Source of the DNA: Halarchaeum grantii
GTDB taxonomy: Archaea; Halobacteriota; Halobacteria; Halobacteriales; Halobacteriaceae
Direction of reading: 5' to 3'
Length of the DNA stretch: 64,000 nt
Assembly (NCBI RefSeq): GCF_014647455.2
Contig: NZ_BMPF01000002.1
Location: 558,001 to 622,000 of the forward strand
A program made the translations under genes and the position numbers. The notes below the pieces were generated by a model that did no database searches, was not told where the DNA came from, and saw nothing but the letters and a program-made list of their open reading frames with translations. Below are positions 45,899 through 54,093 of this stretch, piece by piece (the stretch's first letter is position 1; every line of letters starts with the position of its first letter).

Positions 45899-46599
45899 GC
45901 TATTCGCCGGGCGAGTCGCTCGGTCATCGCCTCGACCCCCGGACGAAGCTCGCGTTTCAGGCGGTCGTCGCGGGCGTCGCGCTCGCGCACACGACGCCGG
46001 CGTGGCTCCTCGCGCTCACCGCCGTCTGCTGGGCCGCGCTCGCCGGCTGTCGGCTCGCCGCGCGCGAGACGCTGGCGGAGTATCGCGGCGTCCTCCCGTT
46101 CCTCGTCGTCGCGCCGCTCCTCGAAGCGCTCCGCGTCGGCCCGCCGTGGCTCGAGCTCGGGGCCGCCGTCGACCCGGCGCTCGCGCTCTATCGGAGCCTC
46201 CTCCTGCTCGCGCTCGCGGCGGCGTACGTGAAGACGACGTCGCCACGGGAGTCGCGCGCGGCCGTCGTTTCGGTGGTGCCCGGGAAGCCCGGGCGCTATC
46301 TCGGGCTCGGGGTGGCACTCGTCTTCCGCTATCTGCCCCTCTTACAGGCGGACGTCCGGCGGCTCCGCGAGGCGGCGTGGGCGCGACTCGGCGACGAGCG
46401 CCGCGTGGACGAGCGCGTCGCGCACCTCGCGGTCGGGAGTCTCGAGCGCGCGTTCGACCGGGCGGACGCGCTCTCGCTCGCGATGCGGGCGCGCTGTCTC
46501 TCGTGGAACGCGACGGCGCCCGCACTCGCGTTCGCTCGGGGCGATTACGGCGTCCTCTGTGTCGCGGGCGCGCTCGTCGCGGCGGGCGTCGTCTGGTGA
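45892..46599 (+). CDS. bioN: ECF transporter transmembrane coupling protein (BioN-like)
   Basis: A 235-residue membrane protein with about 5-6 helices. ECF T-subunit landmarks: HRLDPRTKLAFQAVVAGVAL at residues 12-31, and the coupling helices marked by ESRAAVVSVVPGKPGRYL and AWARLGDERRVDERVAHL near the C-terminus. It links the ATPase to BioY. Start GTG 45892, overlapping the ATPase stop by 7 nt. The gene ends 10 nt before a 60-bp tandem repeat. Confidence 0.9.
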   Translation: MLSYSPGESLGHRLDPRTKLAFQAVVAGVALAHTTPAWLLALTAVCWAALAGCRLAARETLAEYRGVLPFLVVAPLLEALRVGPPWLELGAAVDPALALYRSLLLLALAAAYVKTTSPRESRAAVVSVVPGKPGRYLGLGVALVFRYLPLLQADVRRLREAAWARLGDERRVDERVAHLAVGSLERAFDRADALSLAMRARCLSWNATAPALAFARGDYGVLCVAGALVAAGVVW

Positions 46600-46608
46600 G
46601 GTCGTTCG

Positions 46609-46763
46609 GTCGCGGCGCCTCGCTGTCGCTCGTTGCCGCGGTTGTTCGCGGCTGACGCCGCTCGCGTCGTCGCGGCGCCTCGCTGTCGCTCGTTGCCGCG
46701 GTTGTTCGCGGCTGACGCCGCTCGCGTCGTCGCGGCGCCTCGCTGTCGCTCGTTGCCGCGGTT
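46609..46763. repeat. 60-bp tandem repeat, about 2.6 copies
   Basis: A perfect 60-nt unit: the stretch 46621-46680 is identical to 46681-46740, flanked by partial units (12 nt at the left from 46609, 23 nt at the right to 46763). Each unit contains two inverted pairs, CGCGGC...GCCGCG around the CTCGCTGTCGCTCGTT segment, and GCGGC-TGAC-GCCGC. It lies between bioN and the convergent MFS gene, and its right end reaches the MFS stop codon. The perfect match suggests a recent expansion. Confidence 0.9.
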
Positions 46764-48024
46764 ACCACTCCGCGAGCGCCCCGCGACCGTGGGCGCGCAC
46801 GAGGATGGCGACGAAGGTGAGGACGCCGGAGACGGCGGCGGCCCCGCCGAGGTAGAAGACGGCGTCCATCCCGTAGGCGCCCATGAGCCAGCCGCCGACG
46901 ACGGGCGCGAGGACGCTTCCGGGACGCCAGACGAGGTCCCGGATGCCGAAGCTCGAGGCCACGCCACCCGAATCGTCGCTGCTGCCCTCGTCGGCGAAGA
47001 GCGCCATGCTCGCGGGCTCTCGGAAGGCGTCCGCGACGCCGAGCAGGCCGTTCAGGAGGACGAGCGGGACGAACGCGGCGGACACGTAGCCGACGTAGGG
47101 GATCGTCTCGGGGAGGCCGAGCGCGGCGCCGACACCGGGCGTGAACGGGACGGCGAGCGCGACGAGGCCGTAGACGCCGCCGCCGACGAAGACGAAGCGC
47201 GCGCGACCGTGTGCGTCGGAGAGCCGACCGGTGTAGGGCTGGAAGACGAGGTTCGCGAGTTTCTCCGCGATGAGGACGAAGCTGACCGCGAGCGTCGCCA
47301 TCCCGAGACCACCCTGTGCGGCGGTGACGCCGGCGAACAGCGGCACCCACGAGCGGACGAGGGTGACGGCGACGGCGTACTGGGCGCGAAAGGAGGTGAG
47401 CGTGAGGATGCGTCGATTGAGCGCGAGTCCGGAGAACGGGAAGCCCCGGACGACGGTGGTGTCGGGGGTGAGGACGAGCGCGACGGCGAGGAAGGTGACG
47501 GCGTAGAGCGCGACGAGCAGCCAGAAGACGGGCTCGAAGCCGAAGAGCTGGTAGAGGCCGCCGGCGCTGAGGTAGGCGGCGATGGCGGCGGCGAAGCGCG
47601 CGGCGTTCGACTTCCCGATGAGGGAGGCACGTGTCTCGGGCGTCGCGAGTTCGCCGACGAGCGAGAGCGTCAGGAGGCCGATGCCGGTGGCGGCGACGCC
47701 TTGGAGGGCGCGGACGCCGACAAGGGCGGGAGGCGTCGCGACCAGTGTGAAGAGCGCGTAGACGGCGACGCCGAGTCCGAGGCAGCCGAGGAGGACGAGG
47801 CGTTTGTCGTAGCGGTCGCCCGCCCACGCGAGCGGGACGACGGCGACGAACTGGGCGGCGGTGAACCCCGTGTAGAAGAGGCCGGTCATCAGCCCGGATG
47901 GGTTCAGTTGGTTGACGTACTGCGGGAGGAGGATCGCGAGCGTCGCGAGGCCGAAACTCCCCGCGAACCGAACGAGGTAGAGCGCGAGGAACTGGTCGCG
48001 TCGCTCCGTGGTGGGGTCGGTCAC
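46762..48024 (-). CDS. MFS transporter
   Basis: A 420-residue membrane protein with 12 predicted helices. The first loop has GDRYDKRLVLLG (motif A form), with repeated helix-rich halves separated by a short cytosolic loop around NRRILTLTSF. No specific substrate can be assigned; the sequence resembles uncharacterised haloarchaeal MFS exporters. Start GTG 48024 (MTDPTTERRDQFLALYLVR). The stop codon adjoins the 60-bp repeat array. Confidence 0.85.
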   Translation of the reverse strand: MTDPTTERRDQFLALYLVRFAGSFGLATLAILLPQYVNQLNPSGLMTGLFYTGFTAAQFVAVVPLAWAGDRYDKRLVLLGCLGLGVAVYALFTLVATPPALVGVRALQGVAATGIGLLTLSLVGELATPETRASLIGKSNAARFAAAIAAYLSAGGLYQLFGFEPVFWLLVALYAVTFLAVALVLTPDTTVVRGFPFSGLALNRRILTLTSFRAQYAVAVTLVRSWVPLFAGVTAAQGGLGMATLAVSFVLIAEKLANLVFQPYTGRLSDAHGRARFVFVGGGVYGLVALAVPFTPGVGAALGLPETIPYVGYVSAAFVPLVLLNGLLGVADAFREPASMALFADEGSSDDSGGVASSFGIRDLVWRPGSVLAPVVGGWLMGAYGMDAVFYLGGAAAVSGVLTFVAILVRAHGRGALAEW

Positions 48025-48086
48025 GTCTCACTCCCATCACGAGCGGGGTAAAACGGGTTTCGCCTCCCCCCGTGGGCTACCGCGAC

Positions 48087-48461
48087 CTAGTCGCGGAGCT
48101 CGACGGCGTGCCCTTCTTCGCGAGCGAACTCGCAGACGGCGAGGGGACCGGTCTCGACGTCGAAGGCGTCCCCGTCGGGGGCGGCCGCGCGGAGGTCGGC
48201 CGCGAGGTCGTCGAGGGCGTCGCCGGTGACGGTGCCGTCGTACGCGTCGAGGCAGGCGTCGACACACGCGGGGACGAGCGCCTCGACGTACGGGCGCTCC
48301 CCGAGGTACTCGAGGGCGAGGAGGAAGCCCGGTGTGGCCGCGGGGTCACGCCACTCCTCGTCGGGGCGCAGACGCCGTTTCTTCTCCTGCTGGCTCGCGT
48401 AGTACGCGTGCAGGAGGCCCTCACCCCAGTCGCCCGTGACGTCGAGCGCGATGGCGGTCAT
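48087..48461 (-). CDS. Haloarchaeal conserved hypothetical, 124 aa
   Basis: A soluble acidic helical protein with MTAIALDVTGDWGEGLLHAY at the start, then ASQQEKKRRLRPDEEW and GFLLALEYLGERPYVEALV; two close cysteines occur (ACVDACLDAY). Unknown family. The ATG 48461 is supported by a TATATG box (minus strand 48484-48492) with leaderless spacing. It diverges from hemB across a 130-bp promoter region. Confidence 0.75.
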   Translation of the reverse strand: MTAIALDVTGDWGEGLLHAYYASQQEKKRRLRPDEEWRDPAATPGFLLALEYLGERPYVEALVPACVDACLDAYDGTVTGDALDDLAADLRAAAPDGDAFDVETGPLAVCEFAREEGHAVELRD

Positions 48462-48593
48462 CACGAATGCGTGTGAGTCTGTAGCATATAAGGTTGCCCG
48501 CTCGACGCGGCAACATAAATCGAATATCGCGATATAGAACCGGCTCGTGCCGCCTCCGGGAGTCCTAAGCGAGCGGCCGCCCAAGCCGTGCGT

Positions 48594-49625
48594 ATGGAGC
48601 AGACGCGACGGCCCCGGCGACTCCGCCGGGACGGTGTGCGGGGACTCGTGAGCGAGACGTCGCTGGACCCGTCGGACCTCATCGCGCCCGTCTTCGTGGA
48701 CGCGACGGCGGAGGAGCGCGTGGCCATCGAGTCGATGCCCGGCCACGAGCGCGTGCCGCTCTCGGAGGCGGTGGCGCGCGTCGAGGAAGTACTCGCGACG
48801 GGCGTCGAAGCGGTGATGGTGTTCGGGATTCCCGAGTCGAAGGACGAGCGCGGGTCCCGCGCGTGGGCGAGCGACGGCGTCGTACAGGAGGCCGTCCGGC
48901 GGATCACGGCGGAGACGGACGCCTACGTCATCACGGACGTCTGTCTCTGCGAGTACACCGAGCACGGCCACTGCGGGGTGCTCACGAGCGACGCGCGGGA
49001 GCGCTGGGAGGCGCTGGGCTCCGACCCGAGTCCCGAGGGCGACGCGGGCGCGGGCGAGGGGCTGACGGTGCAGAACGACGAGACGCTCGAACTGCTCGCG
49101 CGCACGGCGGTCTCGCACGCGGAGGCGGGCGCCGACATGGTGGCGCCGTCGGCGATGGCGGACGGGCAGGTCGGCGCGATTCGCGGGGCGCTCGACGACG
49201 CGGGATACGGGGACCTCCCGGTCATGGCGTACGCGGTGAAGTACGAGTCGGCGTTCTACGGGCCGTTCAGGGACGCCGCGGACGGCGCGCCGTCGTTCGG
49301 CGACCGGCGGCACTACCAGATGGACCCGGCGAACCGACGGGAGGCGATGACGGAGGCGGGTCTCGACGTCGAGGAGGGCGCGGACGTGCTGATGGTGAAG
49401 CCGGCGCTCCCCTACCTCGACGTCGTGGCCGACGTCCGCCGGGAGTTCGACCTGCCGGTGGCGGCGTACAACGTCTCCGGGGAGTACGCGATGCTCCACG
49501 CGGCGGACGAGAAGGGATGGCTCGACGTCGAGGCGGCCGCCCACGAGTCGCTGCTCTCGATCAAGCGCGCGGGCGCCGACCTGATCCTCACTTACTTCGC
49601 GGAGGATCTGGCGCCGCGCCTCTAG
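48594..49625 (+). CDS. hemB: Delta-aminolevulinic acid dehydratase (porphobilinogen synthase)
   Basis: A 343-residue tetrapyrrole enzyme joining two 5-aminolevulinates into porphobilinogen. The zinc-site cysteines are in [15 protein letters not shown], the Schiff-base lysines in [14 protein letters not shown] and [11 protein letters not shown], and the substrate loop [14 protein letters not shown] is intact. The active-site phrase SGEYAML is present. Start ATG 48594 ([18 protein letters not shown]). It is the first of the hem genes here, separated from hemL by the two Amt genes. Confidence 0.95.
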   Translation: MEQTRRPRRLRRDGVRGLVSETSLDPSDLIAPVFVDATAEERVAIESMPGHERVPLSEAVARVEEVLATGVEAVMVFGIPESKDERGSRAWASDGVVQEAVRRITAETDAYVITDVCLCEYTEHGHCGVLTSDARERWEALGSDPSPEGDAGAGEGLTVQNDETLELLARTAVSHAEAGADMVAPSAMADGQVGAIRGALDDAGYGDLPVMAYAVKYESAFYGPFRDAADGAPSFGDRRHYQMDPANRREAMTEAGLDVEEGADVLMVKPALPYLDVVADVRREFDLPVAAYNVSGEYAMLHAADEKGWLDVEAAAHESLLSIKRAGADLILTYFAEDLAPRL

Positions 49626-49695
49626 GGACCGCCCCACGCGATACGTCGCGCGCCCTCGAACCGGCAGTAGTGGCGGTTTCCCGACACTACATCCG

Positions 49696-49726
49696 GACGG
49701 TTTGGTGGAAATATTCACCAACCGTC
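49696..49726. promoter_or_regulatory. Inverted repeat upstream of the first Amt gene
   Basis: GACGGTTTGGTG pairs with CACCAACCGTC across GAAATATT, allowing one bulged T. It is 70 nt after hemB. It could be the hemB terminator or an operator for the Amt gene. The similar partial palindrome upstream of the second Amt gene favours the operator reading. Confidence 0.4.
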
Positions 49727-49733
49727 TGGGCAT

Positions 49734-49750
49734 ATTACGACCTTAAACAC
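49734..49750 (+). promoter_or_regulatory. 17-nt element shared by both Amt promoters (copy 1)
   Basis: ATTACGACCTTAAACAC, matching ATTACGTCCTTATACAC at 52194-52210 at 15 of 17 bases. In both places it directly precedes a TATA-like sequence. It is likely a common activator/BRE-proximal element. Confidence 0.5.
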
Positions 49751-49864
49751 GTAGTATACGAATGTATAGTGGCCATACGACCAACTAAACACACAGTATT
49801 AGACTTTTGTAAACCAAAGGATTATGTATAGCCGTTGCATGCACTTCTCTCGTAGATCACCACG

Positions 49865-49939
49865 ATGGTTTCACGCAATCCAGCAATTTCGGTAAACGAA
49901 CGTCTAATTGAGTGCGGTTCCGAGGTGGAGGTGTCGTAA
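49865..49939 (+). CDS. Candidate 24-aa leader ORF before the first Amt gene
   Basis: An ATG at 49865 opens 24 codons (starts MVSRNPAISVNERL) and ends in TAA at 49937-49939, directly abutting the Amt ATG at 49940. A strong SD (GGAGGTG, 49927-49933) inside it serves the Amt start. No known family. Whether translated is unknown; it may only be the mRNA leader. Confidence 0.3.
   Translation: MVSRNPAISVNERLIECGSEVEVS
49927..49933 (+). promoter_or_regulatory. Shine-Dalgarno of the first Amt gene
   Basis: GGAGGTG matches the haloarchaeal 16S 3' end (CACCTCC) and lies 6 nt before the ATG at 49940. Such SD sites are uncommon before first genes in this window, so it supports a leadered mRNA. Confidence 0.65.
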
Positions 49940-51757
49940 ATGGCCAGCATCATCGACCTCGTCAACAGCGTCAACACGGTCTGGACGCTCGTCGTCTGCT
50001 TCCTGATCTTCTTCATGCAGCCGGGCTTCGCGCTCCTCGAAGCCGGACAGGTCCGCGCGAAGAACGCCGGGAACGTCGTAATGAAGAACATGATGGACTG
50101 GGCGCTCGGCGTCTTCGTGTTCTTCGTCGTCGGGCAGGGCGTCTACGCCATCGCCGGCCAGCTGACGAACGCGAGCACGCCCCTCAGCATCGCCGACGCG
50201 TTCGCGTACATCGGTGACCCGGGGAGCGCGGTCGGCTGGCTCTTCGGCGCCGTCTTCGCCATGACGGCGGCGACCATCGTCTCCGGCGCCGTCGCGGAGC
50301 GCATCAAGTTCTCCGCGTACGTCTTCCTCGCCATCTGCCTGACCGCGGTCATCTACCCGGTCATCGGCGGGTTCGCGTGGAGCGGCGGCCTGCTCTCCGC
50401 GGGCGGGTTCCTCGGACAGCTCATCGGCGCCGGCTACGAGGACTTCGCGGGCGCGACCGTCGTCCACATGCTCGGCGGCGTCGCCGGCCTCGTCGCGGCG
50501 TACATGGTCGGCCCGCGTCGCGGGCGCTTCGACAGCGAGGGCAACCCGCGCCCGATACCCGGACACTCGGTCGTCTTCGCCGTCATCGGGACGTTCATCC
50601 TCGCGTTCGGCTGGTACGGCTTCAACGTCGGGACGCAGGGCATCCTCTCGGTGTCCGCGAACGCGACGACGCTCGAGGGCGTGACGTTCAACAGCGCCGC
50701 ACTCGGCCGCGTCGCGCTGAACACGACGCTCGCGATGGGCGTCGGCGCGATCGGGTCGACCATCGTCACGACCCTCCGCGAAGGCAAGCCGGACCCGCTG
50801 TTCGCGGCGAACGGCCTGCTCGCCGGCCTCGTCGCCATCACGGGCGCCTGCGCGCACGTCACCTGGTGGGGTGCGGTCATCATCGGCCTGCTCGGCGGCA
50901 TTCAGGCGCCGCTCGTCTACCACTGGATCGTCGAGAACCTCAAGATCGACGACGTCTGTGGCGTCTTCGCGGTCCACGGGAGCGCGGGTGCGCTCGGCAC
51001 CATCCTCATCCCCGTGTTCGCCGCTGACGGCTTCGGCGCCAGCCAACTCGTCATGCAGATCGCCGGCGTCCTCGTCATCACCGTCTGGACGGTCGTGACG
51101 ACCTACGTCGCGCTGAAGATCGCGGACGGCATCTGGGGCCTCCGCGTCGACGAGGACGAGGAGGAACTCGGCCTCGACCGCGGCGAGCACGGCATCGAAG
51201 CCTACCCCGAGTTCGTCGACGAGGGCGTCGTCGCGGACGGCGGGCGGGACCAGACCTACGGCGTCCGCACGGACGGCGGCGAGGACCGCGAGGTCCGCAC
51301 CGACGGCGGCGTCGACGTCGACGACCACGAGGTTCGCACGGACGGTGGCGAGGACATGGACACGCACGAGATTCGCACGGACGGTGGCGAAGAGGGGCTG
51401 GAAATCGAGGACGGCGACATCAAGATGGTCATGGCGGTCATCCGCCCGGACCGCCTCGGTGAGGTGAAGCAGACGCTCGCCGAGGTCGGCGCGCCCTCGC
51501 TCACCGTCACGAACGTCTCGGGGCGCGGCAGTCAGCCCTCGACGACGGAGCAGTGGCGCGGCGAGGAGTACGTCGTCGACCTCCACCAGAAGGTGAAGAT
51601 CGAGTGCGTCGTCGCCGACATCGACGCGCACGACGTCGCGGAAGCCATCCAAGAGGGCGCACAGACCGGCGAGCCCGGTGACGGGAAGGTGTTCATCATC
51701 GACGTCGAGGACGCCCTCCAGATCCGCACCGGCAAGACCGGCCCGGAGGCGGTCTGA
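49940..51757 (+). CDS. Ammonium transporter fused to a C-terminal PII (GlnK) domain, copy 1
   Basis: A 605-residue fusion. Residues 1 to about 395 are an Amt channel: [23 protein letters not shown] (Asp and the first pore His), WYGFNVG, and [13 protein letters not shown] (second pore His), with about 11 helices. A linker follows with four RTDGG repeats (442-483). Residues 494-605 are a full PII domain: [32 protein letters not shown] (T-loop, with the Tyr equivalent to Tyr51 at residue 544), GDGKVFI and IRTGKTG. The PII T-loop could plug the pore of its own trimer in response to ATP/ADP/2-oxoglutarate. Start ATG 49940 with a good SD. No frameshift is seen between the two parts. Confidence 0.93.
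   Translation: MASIIDLVNSVNTVWTLVVCFLIFFMQPGFALLEAGQVRAKNAGNVVMKNMMDWALGVFVFFVVGQGVYAIAGQLTNASTPLSIADAFAYIGDPGSAVGWLFGAVFAMTAATIVSGAVAERIKFSAYVFLAICLTAVIYPVIGGFAWSGGLLSAGGFLGQLIGAGYEDFAGATVVHMLGGVAGLVAAYMVGPRRGRFDSEGNPRPIPGHSVVFAVIGTFILAFGWYGFNVGTQGILSVSANATTLEGVTFNSAALGRVALNTTLAMGVGAIGSTIVTTLREGKPDPLFAANGLLAGLVAITGACAHVTWWGAVIIGLLGGIQAPLVYHWIVENLKIDDVCGVFAVHGSAGALGTILIPVFAADGFGASQLVMQIAGVLVITVWTVVTTYVALKIADGIWGLRVDEDEEELGLDRGEHGIEAYPEFVDEGVVADGGRDQTYGVRTDGGEDREVRTDGGVDVDDHEVRTDGGEDMDTHEIRTDGGEEGLEIEDGDIKMVMAVIRPDRLGEVKQTLAEVGAPSLTVTNVSGRGSQPSTTEQWRGEEYVVDLHQKVKIECVVADIDAHDVAEAIQEGAQTGEPGDGKVFIIDVEDALQIRTGKTGPEAV
51263..51388 (+). repeat. RTDGG peptide repeats in the Amt-PII linker
   Basis: Four imperfect copies of [VI]RTDGG separated by acidic spacers (residues 442-483 of the fusion protein). 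They would form a flexible acidic hinge between the channel and PII. The second fusion protein lacks them and has only a PDGG pair. Confidence 0.75.
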
Positions 51758-52142
51758 GGACCGTGCGCGTACGGACGCATCGGCCGGTGACCGTCCGACG
51801 GGGTCTGAGCGTGACCCCCGACGTCGCGGTGGCGACCGACCGCTCGACCGGCGCCCGGAGCGCGACCGCCGCGAGCGTCGCCGACCGCCGCGGTGTCGGT
51901 ACGGGCCACGGCCAGACGACGCGGACCCGAGCGGATGTCGGGGCCGCGGAGACGCGAGCGCCCGCCGCGCGGCGGCGCGAGCGAGCGCGTGCCCGGGGGG
52001 TGGTAGTCGCGTCCTGAGTCGTTCGTGGTTCCGGCCGGCGACCACCGTCCGTCGTACTCAGTCACTACCGCTGGCCATCCGTGTGGTGCGTGGCGCGCGC
52101 CCGGCGCGCGCCGCGTTTCGGTTCGCTGTGGCGCCCGAGACC

Positions 52143-52160
52143 GGTAGACGTTCGTCAACC
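52143..52160. promoter_or_regulatory. Palindrome upstream of the second Amt gene
   Basis: GGTAGACG-TT-CGTCAACC, a near-perfect inverted repeat (7 of 8 positions), flanked by further complementary bases. It stands in the same relative place as the inverted repeat before the first Amt gene. Confidence 0.4.
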
Positions 52161-52193
52161 GATCGGGCAACGCTTGCGCTCTCTTCTCGACGA

Positions 52194-52210
52194 ATTACGT
52201 CCTTATACAC
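52194..52210 (+). promoter_or_regulatory. 17-nt element shared by both Amt promoters (copy 2)
   Basis: ATTACGTCCTTATACAC, directly followed by a TATATATC box (52213-52220). See copy 1 at 49734-49750. Confidence 0.5.
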
Positions 52211-52310
52211 ACTATATATCCTGTCGTATCGGACGTTCGTACAACAGATTCGAGTATGGAGGGGGACTTTTAAGCTAGGGCTTTTATCGGAGGATTCCTT
52301 GCCACCTGTC

Positions 52311-52361
52311 GTGACTGAGTACGAACCGACCGGGAACACCGACACGGAGGGAGGCGTATGA
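52311..52361 (+). CDS. Candidate 16-aa leader ORF before the second Amt gene
   Basis: GTG 52311 opens [16 protein letters not shown] and a TGA that overlaps the Amt ATG (ATGA at 52358-52361). A TATA-like CTTTTATCG at about 52281 is 29 nt upstream, the spacing of a leaderless start, so it could be the first codon of the mRNA. Translation unproven. Confidence 0.3.
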   Translation: MTEYEPTGNTDTEGGV

Positions 52362-54016
52362 GCGAACTGACCACCATCGCCACCGGGGTCAACCTCGTCT
52401 GGTTGCTCCTCGTGACGTTCCTCATCTTCTTCATGAAGGCCGGCTTCGCCATGCTCGAAGCCGGGCAGGTCCGCGCGAAGAACGTCGCGAACCAGCTCAC
52501 GCAGACGATCATCACGCTCGTCGTCGGCATCCTCGTCTACTTCGCCGTCGGCGCCGCCGTCGCCACCGTCGTCGGCGAACTCACCGGCGCCGGGGGGCTC
52601 GACGTCGGCGGGGCGTTCGCGAGCGTCTACGCGCCGAGCGACCCGAACGCGTGGGTGAACTGGCTCTTCGGCGGCGTCTTCGCCATCGCCGCCGCGAACG
52701 TCGTTTCCGGCGCCGTCGCCGGCCGCACCCGCCCCCGGATGTACGTCCTCTACACCGCCGTCATCGCGGGCCTCGTCTACCCGGTCGCCGACGGCCTCGT
52801 CTGGTCGGGCGGCTGGCTCGCCGGTATGGGCTTTCACGACTTCGCGGGCGGCGCCGTCATCCACGCGCTCGGCGGCATCTCCGCGCTCGTCGGCGCCTAC
52901 CTCATCGGCCCGCGCCGCGACCGCTACGGCCCGGACGGCACGCCGAACGTGATGCCCGGCCACTCCATCACGCTCGCCGTCCTCGGCACGCTCATCCTCT
53001 GCTTCGGCTGGTACGGCTTCAATGTCGGCACCGCCGTGAAGGTGTTCGCGGTGCAGGACGGCCAGCTCGTGCTCGCGAACTTCGCGACCGTCGGGCGCGT
53101 CGCGCTCAACACCACGCTCGGCATGGCGCTCGGCGGCGTCGGCGCCGGCCTCGTCGCGTGGTACCGGACGGAGAAGCTCGACACACTCTTCCTCGCGAAC
53201 GGCCTGCTCGCCGGCCTCGTCGGCGTCACGCCCATCGCGGACGCCGCAACGTGGCCGGGCGCCGTGCTCGTCGGCCTCGTCGCCGGTGCACAGCTCCCCG
53301 TCGTCTTCTCGTTCGTCGAGCACCGCCTCAAGGTCGACGACGTCTGCGCGGTCTTCCCCGTCCACGGCACCGCCGGGATGCTCGGGACGGTCGCGTTCGG
53401 CCTGCCGTTCGTCACGGTGAACGCGTTCTCGCTTCGCACGCTCGGCGTGCAGGTCTTCGGCGTCGCCGTCATCGTCGCCGTGAGCGCCGCCATCACCGCC
53501 GCGCTCTTCACGGTCGCAAAGGCCGTGAACTGGGCGCGCGTCGACGCGGACACCGAGCGGACCGGCCTCGACGTCGCCGCGCACGGCGTCGAGACCTACC
53601 CCGAGTTCGGCGACAGCGACCGCGCGAGCCTCCCCGACGGCGGCACCGTCCCGGACGGCGGACGCCCGGCGAGCGACATCGAGCTCGTGATGGCGTACAT
53701 CCGCCCGGACCGTCTCGGCGAGGTGAAGCAGGAGCTCGCCGAGGTCGGCGCGCCGTCGCTCACCGTCACGGACGTCTCCGGACGGGGGAGTCAGCCCTCG
53801 ACGACCGGCCAGTGGCGCGGCGAGGAGTACGTCGTCGACCTCCACCAGAAGGTGAAGGTCGAGTGCGTCGTCGCGGACACGCCCACGCGGGACGTCATTG
53901 ACGCCATCCGTCACGGCGCGAAGACCGGCAAGAAGGGCGACGGGAAGGTGTTCGTCCTCCCGGTCTCCGAGGCCACGCAGATCCGCACCGGGAAGACCGG
54001 CACCGAGGCCGTCTAG
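52358..54016 (+). CDS. Ammonium transporter fused to a C-terminal PII (GlnK) domain, copy 2
   Basis: A 552-residue fusion like its upstream neighbour but with a shorter linker. Residues 1 to about 390 are the Amt channel ([52 protein letters not shown]; both pore histidines present). Residues 441-552 are a PII domain with [20 protein letters not shown] (T-loop; Tyr51 equivalent at residue 491), GDGKVFV and IRTGKTG. A 48-nt block of the T-loop coding region is identical to copy 1, including silent positions. Start ATG 52358, SD GGAGGGAGG just before it. Hence two sensors/transporters probably with different affinities. Confidence 0.92.
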   Translation: MSELTTIATGVNLVWLLLVTFLIFFMKAGFAMLEAGQVRAKNVANQLTQTIITLVVGILVYFAVGAAVATVVGELTGAGGLDVGGAFASVYAPSDPNAWVNWLFGGVFAIAAANVVSGAVAGRTRPRMYVLYTAVIAGLVYPVADGLVWSGGWLAGMGFHDFAGGAVIHALGGISALVGAYLIGPRRDRYGPDGTPNVMPGHSITLAVLGTLILCFGWYGFNVGTAVKVFAVQDGQLVLANFATVGRVALNTTLGMALGGVGAGLVAWYRTEKLDTLFLANGLLAGLVGVTPIADAATWPGAVLVGLVAGAQLPVVFSFVEHRLKVDDVCAVFPVHGTAGMLGTVAFGLPFVTVNAFSLRTLGVQVFGVAVIVAVSAAITAALFTVAKAVNWARVDADTERTGLDVAAHGVETYPEFGDSDRASLPDGGTVPDGGRPASDIELVMAYIRPDRLGEVKQELAEVGAPSLTVTDVSGRGSQPSTTGQWRGEEYVVDLHQKVKVECVVADTPTRDVIDAIRHGAKTGKKGDGKVFVLPVSEATQIRTGKTGTEAV

Positions 54017-54093
54017 ACGGCGATCCGTCCGCCGTCTGCCACCGATACGCCGGCTCAGTAACTACTTTCCCGCTGGCGGCGGGAACTCGGAGT

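Larger units (their letters stand above)
49626..49939 (+). other. 314-bp AT-rich gap between hemB and the first Amt gene
   Basis: Sequence is markedly AT-rich from 49730 to 49920, unlike flanking genes. It holds an inverted repeat (49696-49726), a 17-nt element shared with the second Amt gene (49734-49750), TATA-like boxes near 49754 and 49822, a 24-codon micro-ORF (49865-49939) and a strong Shine-Dalgarno (49927-49933). No other gene is seen. Confidence 0.6.
51758..52357 (+). other. 600-bp gap between the two Amt-PII genes
   Basis: The left part (51758-52080) is GC-rich without a credible gene; open frames are arginine-rich and unconserved. A GC palindrome GGCGCGCGCC occurs twice near 52096-52116. 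The right part holds a partial palindrome (52143-52160), the shared 17-nt element (52194-52210), a TATA at 52213-52220, a second TATA-like CTTTTATCG near 52281, a micro-ORF (52311-52361) and a Shine-Dalgarno (52346-52354). Confidence 0.5.

Noticed and set aside
51763-52017. Plus-strand ORF (84 codons) between the Amt-PII genes
   Set aside because: Arg/Ala/Thr-rich, no start context, no conserved motifs. It probably arises from GC-rich non-coding DNA.
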